A DNA stretch of 9,292 nucleotides from an uncultured Clostridia bacterium (GTDB lineage Bacteria > Bacillota > Clostridia > TANB77 > CAG-508): the NCBI GenBank assembly GCA_934157205.1, contig CAKPHJ010000037.1:1-9292 (forward strand), in the 5' to 3' direction. The notes under the pieces are model-generated. The model ran no database searches. It was not told the DNA's origin and was given only the letters and a program-made list of their open reading frames with translations. The translations under genes and the position numbers were made by a program. Shown one piece after another: positions 1-5,573 of this stretch. Numbering within the stretch: position 1 is the stretch's first letter; every line of letters begins with the position of its first letter.

Positions 1-295
1 GAATTAAGAAACAAATAACTCTTAAGCCTAAACTACTTTCATAATTTGTATATGTTCCTTTTTCTTTCTTTTTTAACTTTCTTTGCTTTATTAAGAAAAC
101 AATTCCTGTTATAATAATTATTAAATTTATTATTAATCTATATCCAAATCCATGTAATACATATAGAATATTTATTAATAATGAAACTAAAAATCCTATA
201 TACTTTACTTTTTTATTTTTTACAAAAGCAAATATTATTATTTCAGGTATTATGAAAATTAAGTATGGTACTAATCCCAATATATATATTAACAT
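1..295 (-). CDS. Multi-spanning membrane protein of unknown function (3' end beyond window)
   Basis: The frame stays open from an ATG at 295 to the left edge, giving 98 residues without a stop. The ATG follows a strong AGGAGG-type ribosome binding site (complement of about 301-308). Hydrophobic segments lie at about residues 1-25, 33-50 and 53-70, followed by a basic stretch (KQRKLKKKEKG) and the beginning of another hydrophobic segment. No family is recognised. It starts 29 nt after the stop of the zinc-ribbon membrane protein, so it is most likely the third gene of the leftward operon that begins at 1666. The function is unknown. Its being a real gene rests on the ribosome binding site, the uninterrupted frame and the operon spacing. 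Confidence 0.75.
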   Translation of the reverse strand, partial: MLIYILGLVPYLIFIIPEIIIFAFVKNKKVKYIGFLVSLLINILYVLHGFGYRLIINLIIIITGIVFLIKQRKLKKKEKGTYTNYESSLGLRVICFLI

Positions 296-324
296 TTTAT
301 TCCTCCTTTAATCTTGTATTGATA

Positions 325-1167
325 TTATTCATCTACTATTACATTATTAACTATATACGTTTCTTCTCCTGTCATTGTGAATTGAACAATATAATTTATC
401 TTTAATTTTGTTCCAAAGGAATTGTCTGCTTCCACATATGAATTAACTGTATATGTTTCTCCATCTTTTGTAATAGTATATTCATCAAAACTAGAAGGAA
501 AGTCCGCACTACTTGGAGATTTTAAGTTGTTTCTTACTTCTTCTTTTGCTACTGCAATGGCATATCCTTTTTCTTCCTCAGTTATTCTTGAATTGTTTAT
601 ATTCTCAGAGTTTTCTTTTTCATTATGAACAACTTCACCATTTATACTAGTATTAATCATTTGATAAAATCCATTTTTAGAATTTCTTACTGTAATCTCA
701 TATCCATTACTTGCATTAAATCCATCTGGAACATAATCTTCTACTGCATATGCTAATAATAATTTTTCTGTTTCTGATAAATTGTCGTTTGCCTTACACT
801 TCAAATTAAGACTTATTTCATAAGTATCTTTAACCTTTGAAATATCTTTTATCTCATATTGTACATCTGTTAGCCCATATTCAATAGCTCTGTCATTCTT
901 ATAGACCTCATGCATTTGTTTTTCTATTTTTTCTATAAATTCACTCTTTGCAATTTCTCTATCTTGATAATCCTTCCAAGCTATAAATAATATTATAAAT
1001 ATAACTATTAATAATAATATTATTCCTCCACAAATTTGTTTTTTACTAATTCCAATATGATTTTCTTCATAACAATTTTTACAATATCCATCATATCTTT
1101 CTGCTACTCTATTTGTAATTTCACATTGACATTTTTTACAACTTACATATTCTTTATTTTCCATCAT
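325..1167 (-). CDS. Zinc-ribbon, single-pass membrane protein with C-terminal LKSPSSADFP-type domain
   Basis: This is a 280-residue protein. The N-terminus has a short zinc ribbon made of C10-x2-C13 and C29-x2-C32. One transmembrane helix follows at about 46-63, and then a charged, probably extracellular part. Residues 195-280 hold a domain that begins EEKGYAIAVAKEEVRNNLKS and carries LKSPSSADFP at about 215-224. Similar motifs occur at the C-terminus of many short Firmicutes and phage-encoded proteins of unknown function. Two ATG codons lie side by side (1167 and 1164). The AAAGGAGA site is 3 nt from the first and 6 nt from the second, so 1164 may be the real start. The gene overlaps the upstream PASTA gene by 14 nt, which suggests translational coupling. 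The biochemical role is unknown. Confidence 0.85.
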   Translation of the reverse strand: MMENKEYVSCKKCQCEITNRVAERYDGYCKNCYEENHIGISKKQICGGIILLLIVIFIILFIAWKDYQDREIAKSEFIEKIEKQMHEVYKNDRAIEYGLTDVQYEIKDISKVKDTYEISLNLKCKANDNLSETEKLLLAYAVEDYVPDGFNASNGYEITVRNSKNGFYQMINTSINGEVVHNEKENSENINNSRITEEEKGYAIAVAKEEVRNNLKSPSSADFPSSFDEYTITKDGETYTVNSYVEADNSFGTKLKINYIVQFTMTGEETYIVNNVIVDE

Positions 1168-1666
1168 TTTCTCCTTTACTAACTATCACTTCTATATAAC
1201 TTCCTTGTTTTACTCTATAATTTTTAATATAAGGCGGATTTTGAGAAATAATACAACCTTCTTCAGTATTGCTACTAAATTCTTTTTTGTCTATTTCAAA
1301 TTTTAATCCTACACTTTCAACTTTTTCTTGAGCTTCTTCTACTGTTAATCCTACAACGTTTGGCACTTCTACTTCTTTTGGACTTGTAATATCCAAAAGA
1401 AAACTTCCTCCTAAGGGTATTATAATTACTATTATTGTGATTATAATTGTCAACACCAAGCTAACTATACTTAAAACTATACCTGCTGTTACAATTCCTT
1501 TGTTCTCATTTTTTTGCCTTAGCCTTTTTCTAGCCTTTATACTAATAATTATGGATATTATTGATAAAATAAGACCTAATATTGGAATAGCACAAAACAA
1601 AATTGAACATATTCCCATTACTAAACTAGCAATATAAATTGTTTCTGTAACATTCTTTTTTTCCAT
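1154..1666 (-). CDS. DUF4190-like membrane protein with C-terminal PASTA domain
   Basis: This is a 170-residue protein. Residues 11-44 form a hydrophobic hairpin (SLVMGICSILFCAIPILG) and residues 58-85 another membrane segment, with a basic loop KARKRLRQKNENK between them. This is the layout of small DUF4190-type membrane proteins. Residues 100-165 form one PASTA domain: VPNVVGLTVEEAQEKVESVG at 101-120, then SQNPP at 141-145 and a closing strand with IEVIVSKG. PASTA domains bind muropeptides or beta-lactams in penicillin-binding proteins and Stk/PrkC kinases. Here there is no kinase or transpeptidase domain, so the module would simply be presented outside the membrane. Start: ATG at 1666 after an AAGGGGG site. 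It is the first gene of the leftward operon. A cell-envelope sensing or scaffolding role is inference. Confidence 0.85.
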   Translation of the reverse strand: MEKKNVTETIYIASLVMGICSILFCAIPILGLILSIISIIISIKARKRLRQKNENKGIVTAGIVLSIVSLVLTIIITIIVIIIPLGGSFLLDITSPKEVEVPNVVGLTVEEAQEKVESVGLKFEIDKKEFSSNTEEGCIISQNPPYIKNYRVKQGSYIEVIVSKGENDGK

Positions 1667-1696
1667 TATTTTTCCCCCTTTTTATTATTTTTCTAC

Positions 1697-1725
1697 AATA
1701 TATCACAAAGTTTTGTATTTGTACA
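1697..1725 (-). promoter_or_regulatory. Candidate sigma-A promoter of the PASTA/zinc-ribbon operon
   Basis: On the minus strand TGTACA (-35; 1720-1725) is followed by 17 nt and TATATT (-10; 1697-1702), about 30 nt before the start codon at 1666. The -35 hexamer lies on one of the TTTGTAC repeats listed separately, so any protein bound to those repeats could block or alter this promoter. The -35 matches consensus at only four of six positions. Confidence 0.45.
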
Positions 1726-1760
1726 CATTTTGTACGCTTATTTTTATTCTGTTTTTGTAC
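1712..1760. promoter_or_regulatory. TTTGTAC repeat cluster, candidate RHH operator
   Basis: The divergent intergenic region contains three exact TTTGTAC words (1718-1724, 1729-1735, 1754-1760) and a near copy TTTGTAT (1712-1718). The first two exact copies are 11 bp apart, about one helical turn. RHH proteins of the Arc/MetJ/CopG type commonly bind short repeats spaced by a turn in front of their own genes, and the next gene to the right encodes such a protein. The cluster also covers the -35 of the leftward operon. No convincing -35/-10 pair for the rightward operon was identified here. Confidence 0.4.
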
Positions 1761-1782
1761 ATAATAATAAAAGGTGATTAAT

Positions 1783-1959
1783 ATGAAAAAACTAAAAATA
1801 GTAAAATCTAAAAAAAGTAACGATACTATTACAAGAACTATAAGAATAAGTGGGAAAACCTTTGATAAAATAAATGAATTAGCCGAAAAAAATGAATTAA
1901 GTTTTAATAGTGTTATTAATCAAATTATTGAATATGGATTAGAAAACCTAGAAGAATAA
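1783..1959 (+). CDS. Ribbon-helix-helix (RHH) DNA-binding protein
   Basis: This is a 58-residue protein. A basic N-terminal tail (MKKLKIVKSKKSN) is followed by the ribbon strand TRTIRIS at about 17-23, helix A at about 24-37 (KTFDKINELAEKNE) and helix B at about 40-53 (SFNSVINQIIEYGL). This is the compact Arc/CopG fold, which dimerises and inserts the paired strands into the DNA major groove. The chosen start is ATG 1783. The in-frame GTG at 1774 lies inside the ribosome binding site AAAAGGTGA and is unlikely to initiate. The gene is first of a two-gene operon with a DUF5677-like protein 16 nt downstream. Small RHH proteins in this position are often antitoxins or autorepressors. Which applies here cannot be read from sequence. 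Confidence 0.85.
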   Translation: MKKLKIVKSKKSNDTITRTIRISGKTFDKINELAEKNELSFNSVINQIIEYGLENLEE

Positions 1960-1975
1960 AACTTTTGGAGGATAT

Positions 1976-2731
1976 ATGATGGAACAGATTTCTTTACAAG
2001 ATACTGATGGATTTTTAAGTGATAAATATTCTATTACTGTTGATAAAATAAAAACTAGCTATAAAGAATGGTTTTCCCTTGTACAAAAAATAAATTGTTT
2101 AATATATGATATGTACACTAACTTTGATTTAAAAAATAATGATACAATTGGTATGTATTTATTATCTAGTTTTTCTAAAGTACATAAATCGTTTCAAGCC
2201 TGTTCAATTTTATATAGTTATGGTTTAGAAGATGATGTATGTATCATATTTAGAACAATGTTAGAAAGTTTATTTGTTGCTAGTAGCATAAAAAAAGATA
2301 GTAATAATTTTAATAAATTAATCAAAAACCAAGAAATTGAAAATACTATAGAAACTAATCATTTAATAAAGAAAGGTTTCATTAAAGATAAAAAAATTCA
2401 AAATGTTAATTTTGATGAAAAAACTACTATTTCTAATTTTGCTAAACTATCAGCTTATGAAGAAATGTACAATACCGCTTATTCCTATCTTTCTTCATAT
2501 GTACATATTGATTTAAATGCATTAGCCAAAAACTTTATTTTTAAAAAACAAGAAGTATATTCTATTTGTATTTCTCCTTCAGCAGATGATTTATGTTTTA
2601 TTTTGACCGAAGCTGTTGGTTTAATGTTAGCATATATAGACATTGTAAAAGATTACTTAATTAAAGATTATACTATTGAATTGAATAATCTAAAATTACT
2701 TCATAAACAACTTCAATCGAGAAATAAATAA
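1976..2731 (+). CDS. DUF5677-like all-helical protein of unknown function
   Basis: This is a 251-residue, mainly helical, soluble-looking protein without signal peptide or membrane segment. Two regions recall the DUF5677 family: EDDVCIIFRTMLESLF at about 85-100 (R93, E97) and YNTAYSYLSSYVHIDLNAL at about 165-183 (H177). Such R-E and S-x-x-x-H signatures are typical of this group, which has been compared with HEPN-like helical bundles. A canonical HEPN Rx4-6H motif is not visible, so nuclease activity should not be assumed. The ribosome binding site GGAGGA (1967-1972) precedes two adjacent ATGs. The one at 1979 has the better 7-nt spacing and the one at 1976 is closer, so the start is uncertain by one codon. 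Co-transcription with the RHH gene is likely from the 16-nt gap. The pair could be a toxin-antitoxin or defence unit (inference). Confidence 0.75.
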   Translation: MMEQISLQDTDGFLSDKYSITVDKIKTSYKEWFSLVQKINCLIYDMYTNFDLKNNDTIGMYLLSSFSKVHKSFQACSILYSYGLEDDVCIIFRTMLESLFVASSIKKDSNNFNKLIKNQEIENTIETNHLIKKGFIKDKKIQNVNFDEKTTISNFAKLSAYEEMYNTAYSYLSSYVHIDLNALAKNFIFKKQEVYSICISPSADDLCFILTEAVGLMLAYIDIVKDYLIKDYTIELNNLKLLHKQLQSRNK

Positions 2732-2837
2732 TATTCCCAAAAATTCTACTGAATAATTTGACTTTTATTACTTTCTATGCTAATATATAAATAGCTTAAG
2801 CAAATGCATTCTTAGTTCGGAATTGTCATTTGTATCA

Positions 2838-2872
2838 AGTATGTGTACCACAACTACACATACTATTTTTTT
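2838..2872 (+). terminator. Rho-independent terminator of the RHH/DUF5677 operon
   Basis: A perfect 10-bp stem (AGTATGTGTA at 2838-2847 with TACACATACT at 2855-2864) encloses the 7-nt loop CCACAAC and is followed by A and seven T residues (2866-2872). It lies about 105 nt after the stop of the DUF5677-like gene and has a T-run only on the plus strand. The loop is complementary to the loop of the opposing terminator at 2881-2912. Confidence 0.85.
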
Positions 2873-2873
2873 G

Positions 2874-2912
2874 TTCAAAAAAACAGAGCAGACCACAACT
2901 TCTACTCTGTTT
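2874..2912 (-). terminator. Rho-independent terminator of the 31-residue ORF
   Basis: Read on the minus strand, AAACAGAGTAGA pairs with TCTGCTCTGTTT (2901-2912 with 2881-2892) as a 12-bp stem with one U-G wobble, loop AGTTGTGG, and the U-run continues past the stem. On the plus strand the wobble position would be a C-A mismatch, which supports function in the leftward transcript. It lies 21 nt after the stop codon at 2934. Confidence 0.8.
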
Positions 2913-2933
2913 CGACTATGTATTGTATACAAC

Positions 2934-3029
2934 CTAGTCTTCATCCTTTTCTTGTTTTGCTTTCATAGCTTCTTCTTTTTGTTGTAGAAGCATTTCTACT
3001 AATCGCAAAATTAGTTCGGAATTTGTCAT
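2934..3029 (-). CDS. 31-residue small protein of unknown function
   Basis: ATG 3029 to TAG 2934 encodes 31 residues, beginning MTNSELILRLVEMLLQQKEE. The first half is amphipathic with several leucines, and the tail is highly charged (KAKQEKDED). It is too short and too charged to be a membrane toxin. A strong ribosome binding site (AAAGGGGTGAT) sits 5 nt before the ATG, a good promoter at 3071-3099 and a terminator at 2881-2912. The whole transcription unit is only about 190 nt, which makes it a convincing small gene. The transcript may also act as a regulatory RNA, because its terminator loop is complementary to that of the convergent operon. No family is recognised. Confidence 0.65.
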   Translation of the reverse strand: MTNSELILRLVEMLLQQKEEAMKAKQEKDED

Positions 3030-3039
3030 TAGTATCACC

Positions 3040-3063
3040 CCTTTCTACCTTTATGTGAAAGGT
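3040..3063 (-). promoter_or_regulatory. 5'-leader hairpins in front of the 31-residue ORF
   Basis: On the minus strand ACCTTT and AAAGGT (3058-3063 with 3047-3052) pair around a 5-nt loop right at the predicted 5' end of the transcript. An alternative pairing joins CCTTTC (3057-3062) with GAAAGG (3040-3045), which would take up part of the ribosome binding site AAAGGGG. The two folds exclude each other, so translation could be controlled. Both stems are only 6 bp. Confidence 0.35.
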
Positions 3064-3070
3064 TGATAAT

Positions 3071-3099
3071 ATTTTACAATATTTCGTTTAAAATTACAA
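3071..3099 (-). promoter_or_regulatory. Sigma-A-type promoter of the 31-residue ORF
   Basis: On the minus strand TTGTAA (-35; 3094-3099) is followed by exactly 17 nt and TAAAAT (-10; 3071-3076). Transcription would start near 3064, about 35 nt before the ATG at 3029. The promoter lies in the gap after the 92-residue gene, so the small gene can be expressed independently of the recombinase. Confidence 0.55.
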
Positions 3100-3110
3100 G
3101 TTTATAACTT

Positions 3111-3389
3111 TTATTTCTTTAATATTATTAATTCTAGCTCCTGTCCATTATCTAACTTTATCTTTAACGACTTTTCGTGATATTCCATTCTATATTGAGA
3201 TGTTATATCTATACTAAACTTCTTTAATAAATCCGATATAATTAGTATTCCATTACTACGGTTATAATTGCAAGAACTTCTTATAATCTTTACATTTCCA
3301 TTTATTATACCTCTTAATTTTATACATAAAATTTTAGAATTAAATTTTCTTTTTATTATTTTATTTAGCTCATCCTCTTGAATAATCAT
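3111..3389 (-). CDS. 92-residue hypothetical protein coupled to the recombinase
   Basis: The start is taken as ATG 3389, preceded by AAAGGGGGA inside the end of the recombinase gene. A longer frame from a GTG at 3407 would run through that ribosome binding site and is less likely. The stop of the recombinase and this ATG are separated by one base (TAA-A-ATG), so translation is probably coupled. The product is basic at its N-terminal side (KIIKRKF) and shows alternating short strands, ending in KLDNGQELELIILKK. It has no membrane segment, cysteine motif or recognisable helix-turn-helix. No family is recognised. A role as an accessory factor of the recombinase, such as a directionality factor, is suggested only by position. 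Confidence 0.65.
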   Translation of the reverse strand: MIIQEDELNKIIKRKFNSKILCIKLRGIINGNVKIIRSSCNYNRSNGILIISDLLKKFSIDITSQYRMEYHEKSLKIKLDNGQELELIILKK

Positions 3390-3390
3390 T

Positions 3391-4383
3391 TTATATCCCC
3401 CTTTCACTCTTTAAATTTGCTAAAGGTGAATATTTTTGGTAAATTTCATTTAAATCATCATCTTCTAAGTCTAAATATACCTCTTCTGTTACTTTTACTG
3501 AAGAATGTCCTAATATTCTTGAAAGAGCATAAATATCTCCGCCTTTCATTAAAAATCGTTTAGAAAAATTATTTCTTAAAGTATGTGGACTAACTTCCTT
3601 TAATCCAACTCTTTCTGTGTATTTAGAGAAATTTTTTTCAAAATACTGAACTTCTAAATGTTCTCCTCTTTTTGTACAAAATAGATATTTAGAATTTACA
3701 TATCTATCCTTATATTGAAGCCATCTTTTTAATTCTAATGCCATTTTTTTGGAAAAAAATACATATCTATCTCTTTTTCCTTTTGTATTTTCAGCAGGTA
3801 ATAAAATGCATCTTTTAGTTAAATCTACATGTGTAACTTCAATCAATAAAGTTTCGCCTAGCCTCATTCCTGTGTCCAAAATTAATTCTGTTATTATTTT
3901 ATCTCTATATTCATGAAATAAAGATAAAGTAAAATTATTTAATAATTTAATTAATTCACTATCTTTAATAAAATACTTAGGCTTTCTACTTGTTTTCTTT
4001 TTCTTTATTCTTTCTACAGGATTTGTCCTAATTATCTTTTCAAAATATAGATAGTTAAAAAACACCTTTATGTTTCTCACATAGTTATTAATAGTTACAT
4101 CATCTAATTTTTCTTTGTAATCCCTTCGGTTTTCTGGTCTATTACTTGCTTTAGTATTTTCATTTACAACAACTGTATACTTTCCTCTTTCTTGTAAATA
4201 CTTAATGTAACTTTTAAGATGTAGTTCTCTTACATCTTTTGCATCTTCTATTCCACACTCCTTTTCTAAATATTCAGCAAGTAGTCTAATTGTTCCCTCA
4301 TAACTACTCATTGTTCTTTTGCTCAATCCTTTCGTTTCACATTCTAGCATAAAATCATCAATCTGTAAGTCTAATTCACGCAT
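3391..4383 (-). CDS. Tyrosine recombinase/integrase (XerC/D-like)
   Basis: This is a 330-residue protein. Residues 1-115 form the SAM-like, core-binding N-terminal domain (KGLSKRTMSSYEGTIRLLAE near 18-37). Residues 135-320 form the catalytic domain. The full active-site set is visible: R174 in DTGMRLGE, a lysine in the beta-hairpin at 201-203 (TKGKRDR), H267 and R270 in SPHTLRNNF, H293 in ILGHSS, and the nucleophile Y303 in EEVYLDL. The length fits Xer-like integrases without an arm-binding domain. Start: ATG 4383, 8 nt after AGGAGG. It is transcribed away from spo0A and followed by a 92-residue gene after 1 nt. It is not one of the housekeeping XerC/XerD proteins by context and is probably the integrase of a mobile element lying to its left. 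Confidence 0.92.
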   Translation of the reverse strand: MRELDLQIDDFMLECETKGLSKRTMSSYEGTIRLLAEYLEKECGIEDAKDVRELHLKSYIKYLQERGKYTVVVNENTKASNRPENRRDYKEKLDDVTINNYVRNIKVFFNYLYFEKIIRTNPVERIKKKKTSRKPKYFIKDSELIKLLNNFTLSLFHEYRDKIITELILDTGMRLGETLLIEVTHVDLTKRCILLPAENTKGKRDRYVFFSKKMALELKRWLQYKDRYVNSKYLFCTKRGEHLEVQYFEKNFSKYTERVGLKEVSPHTLRNNFSKRFLMKGGDIYALSRILGHSSVKVTEEVYLDLEDDDLNEIYQKYSPLANLKSERGI

Positions 4384-4398
4384 AATAAAAACCTCCTA

Positions 4399-4432
4399 TT
4401 TATTGAATTTTAATCTAATAAAATCCAATAAA
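4399..4432. promoter_or_regulatory. Near-perfect dyad just upstream of the recombinase ribosome binding site
   Basis: TTTATTG, one base, ATTTTA (4399-4412) is the inverted repeat of TAAAAT, one base, CAATAAA (4419-4432), with 6 bp (ATCTAA) in the centre. The only non-pair (A4406/C4425) becomes a U-G wobble in the leftward RNA. Two readings fit. One is a leader hairpin ending 1 nt before AGGAGG. The other is a DNA site with two arms around a 6-bp spacer, the geometry of a tyrosine recombinase core site or operator. Confidence 0.5.
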
Positions 4433-4477
4433 CAGAAGGCAATCTCTATTTATTATATAACCCATAAATCTTAAAAA

Positions 4478-4509
4478 TTTGTTGGTATTTTTTATTTAAG
4501 TTTGTTGGT
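4478..4509. repeat. Two TTTGTTGGT direct repeats upstream of the recombinase
   Basis: Exact copies lie at 4478-4486 and 4501-4509, 23 bp apart (about two helical turns), between spo0A and the recombinase. They could be accessory-protein or regulator binding sites. The evidence is limited to repetition and spacing. Confidence 0.3.
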
Positions 4510-4621
4510 CTATCTTACCCGCTTCACATCATCTTAAACCTAAGAAGCTCGAAGTTTATAGCTATAGAATATGTATTAATAAATAGATATAATGCTTGGA
4601 GCTGTAAAACTATAAAAATTT

Positions 4622-5437
4622 TTAAGCTGATTTTAATTCAAGGCGTAATTTATCTGCAATCATTGCTATAAATTCTGAATTGGTTGGCTTTCCTTTAGCG
4701 GCTGAAATTGTATATCCAAATATACTTTCTACAGCATCTTGTTGTCCTCTACCCCAAGCAACTTCTATTGCGTGGCGAATTGCACGTTCTACACGTGATG
4801 GTGTTGTACTAAATTTTGCTGCAATTTTAGGATACAAACTTTTTGTAATTTGATTTATAACATCAATATCGTTTACTACCATCATAATTGCTTCTCTTAA
4901 ATATTGATATCCTTTTATATGTGCTGGTACTCCTACTTCATGGATAACATTAGTTACCAATGCTTCTAGATTTTCTTCCTTTTTGCTATCTTCTTTTGGT
5001 ATTTCTATATATTGTGGTTTTATTTCTCTTGAAATTATACTTGTTGTTTGGTTAGGTCTAAATAATTTTATTTCTCTTATTCTTTTTATTAGCATTTCTA
5101 TGTCAAATGGCTTAACTATATAATATTCTGCACCTAGTGATATTGCTTTTTGAGTTATTTTATCTTGACCAACTGCTGAAAGCATTATACTAATAGGTCT
5201 TTTACAAATTCTTGATTCATTCATTTTTTCTAAAACCCCTAATCCGTCTAGATGTGGCATTATTACATCTAATATCATAACATCTGGTGATGTGTTTTGT
5301 AGTATATTTAATACCTCTTCTCCATCTTTTGCAACTGCTATAATTTCCATGTCTTCTTGACTGTTAATATATGTTGATAAAGTATGACTAAAATCTTGAT
5401 TGTCGTCTGCTATTAACACACTAATTTTTTCTTTCAT
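4622..5437 (-). CDS. spo0A: Spo0A, sporulation master response regulator
   Basis: This is a 271-residue, full-length protein. Residues 1-125 are the receiver domain: acidic pocket D11/D12, phosphoacceptor D57 in MILDVIMPHLDG, switch S87 and K109 in the IVKPFD loop. Residues 126-155 form a linker. Residues 155-271 are the Spo0A-specific DNA-binding domain, with the recognition-helix segment SRVERAIRHAIEVAWGRG at about 214-231 and the conserved tail ISAAKGKPTNSEFIAMIADK. When phosphorylated, Spo0A binds 0A boxes and starts sporulation. Start: ATG 5437 after AAGGAGA. No spoIVB gene lies directly upstream, unlike in many Clostridia. The upstream gene is a YigZ homologue 264 bp away. No 0A box (TGTCGAA-like) was seen in the upstream gap. 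No convincing terminator was found after the stop. Confidence 0.97.
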   Translation of the reverse strand: MKEKISVLIADDNQDFSHTLSTYINSQEDMEIIAVAKDGEEVLNILQNTSPDVMILDVIMPHLDGLGVLEKMNESRICKRPISIMLSAVGQDKITQKAISLGAEYYIVKPFDIEMLIKRIREIKLFRPNQTTSIISREIKPQYIEIPKEDSKKEENLEALVTNVIHEVGVPAHIKGYQYLREAIMMVVNDIDVINQITKSLYPKIAAKFSTTPSRVERAIRHAIEVAWGRGQQDAVESIFGYTISAAKGKPTNSEFIAMIADKLRLELKSA

Positions 5438-5491
5438 TTTTTCTCTCCTTTTCTAAAGGCAACTATTTTTCTTATGTTTTGTATTTATTTA

Positions 5492-5525
5492 ATATTAAAA
5501 TTTTGAAATTTTAGAATTTTAATAT
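5492..5525. repeat. AT-only inverted repeat in the spo0A leader
   Basis: ATATTAAAATT (5492-5502) and AATTTTAATAT (5515-5525) are perfect inverted copies of 11 bp, 12 bp apart. A perfect 12-bp palindrome TTTAATATTAAA follows at 5549-5560. They lie between the predicted spo0A transcription start and its ribosome binding site. In DNA this AT-rich such dyads arise fairly easily by chance, so a regulatory role is only possible. Confidence 0.35.
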
Positions 5526-5573
5526 ATTTGAATTTTTTATATTTTTGTTTTAATATTAAATGATTAAGATTTT

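Larger units (their letters stand above)
2812..3037. repeat. Imperfect 26/27-bp direct repeat bracketing the small gene
   Basis: The two copies are 2812-2837 and 3011-3037. They share TTAGTTCGGAATT, then GTCATT, then GTATCA. They differ by one missing T (in the first copy) and one T/A change, and similarity stops sharply at both ends. In the right copy, read on the minus strand, the repeat holds the start codon and first codons of the 31-residue ORF. In the left copy the missing base shifts the frame, giving a stop after four codons. It may be a decayed partial duplication or the trace of a recombination event. Confidence 0.7.

Noticed and set aside
422..628. Plus-strand 68-codon open frame
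   Set aside because: It is a shadow of the zinc-ribbon membrane protein gene on the other strand, with no ribosome binding site and no domain.
1437..1637. Plus-strand hydrophobic 66-codon frame
   Set aside because: It is antisense to the membrane segments of the PASTA protein; hydrophobic antisense frames are expected there, and no ribosome binding site is present.
2766..2829. Second copy of the 31-residue ORF as a functional gene
   Set aside because: Only the first 26 bp are similar; a one-base deletion gives a stop after four codons, and restoring the frame gives only a short unrelated tail.
3378..3563. Plus-strand 61-codon frame
   Set aside because: It is antisense to the end of the recombinase, which has its full catalytic motif set.
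4500..4621. Possible tRNA or tRNA-derived attachment site next to the integrase
   Set aside because: No acceptor stem, T-loop (TTCGA-type) or cloverleaf could be made from this stretch.
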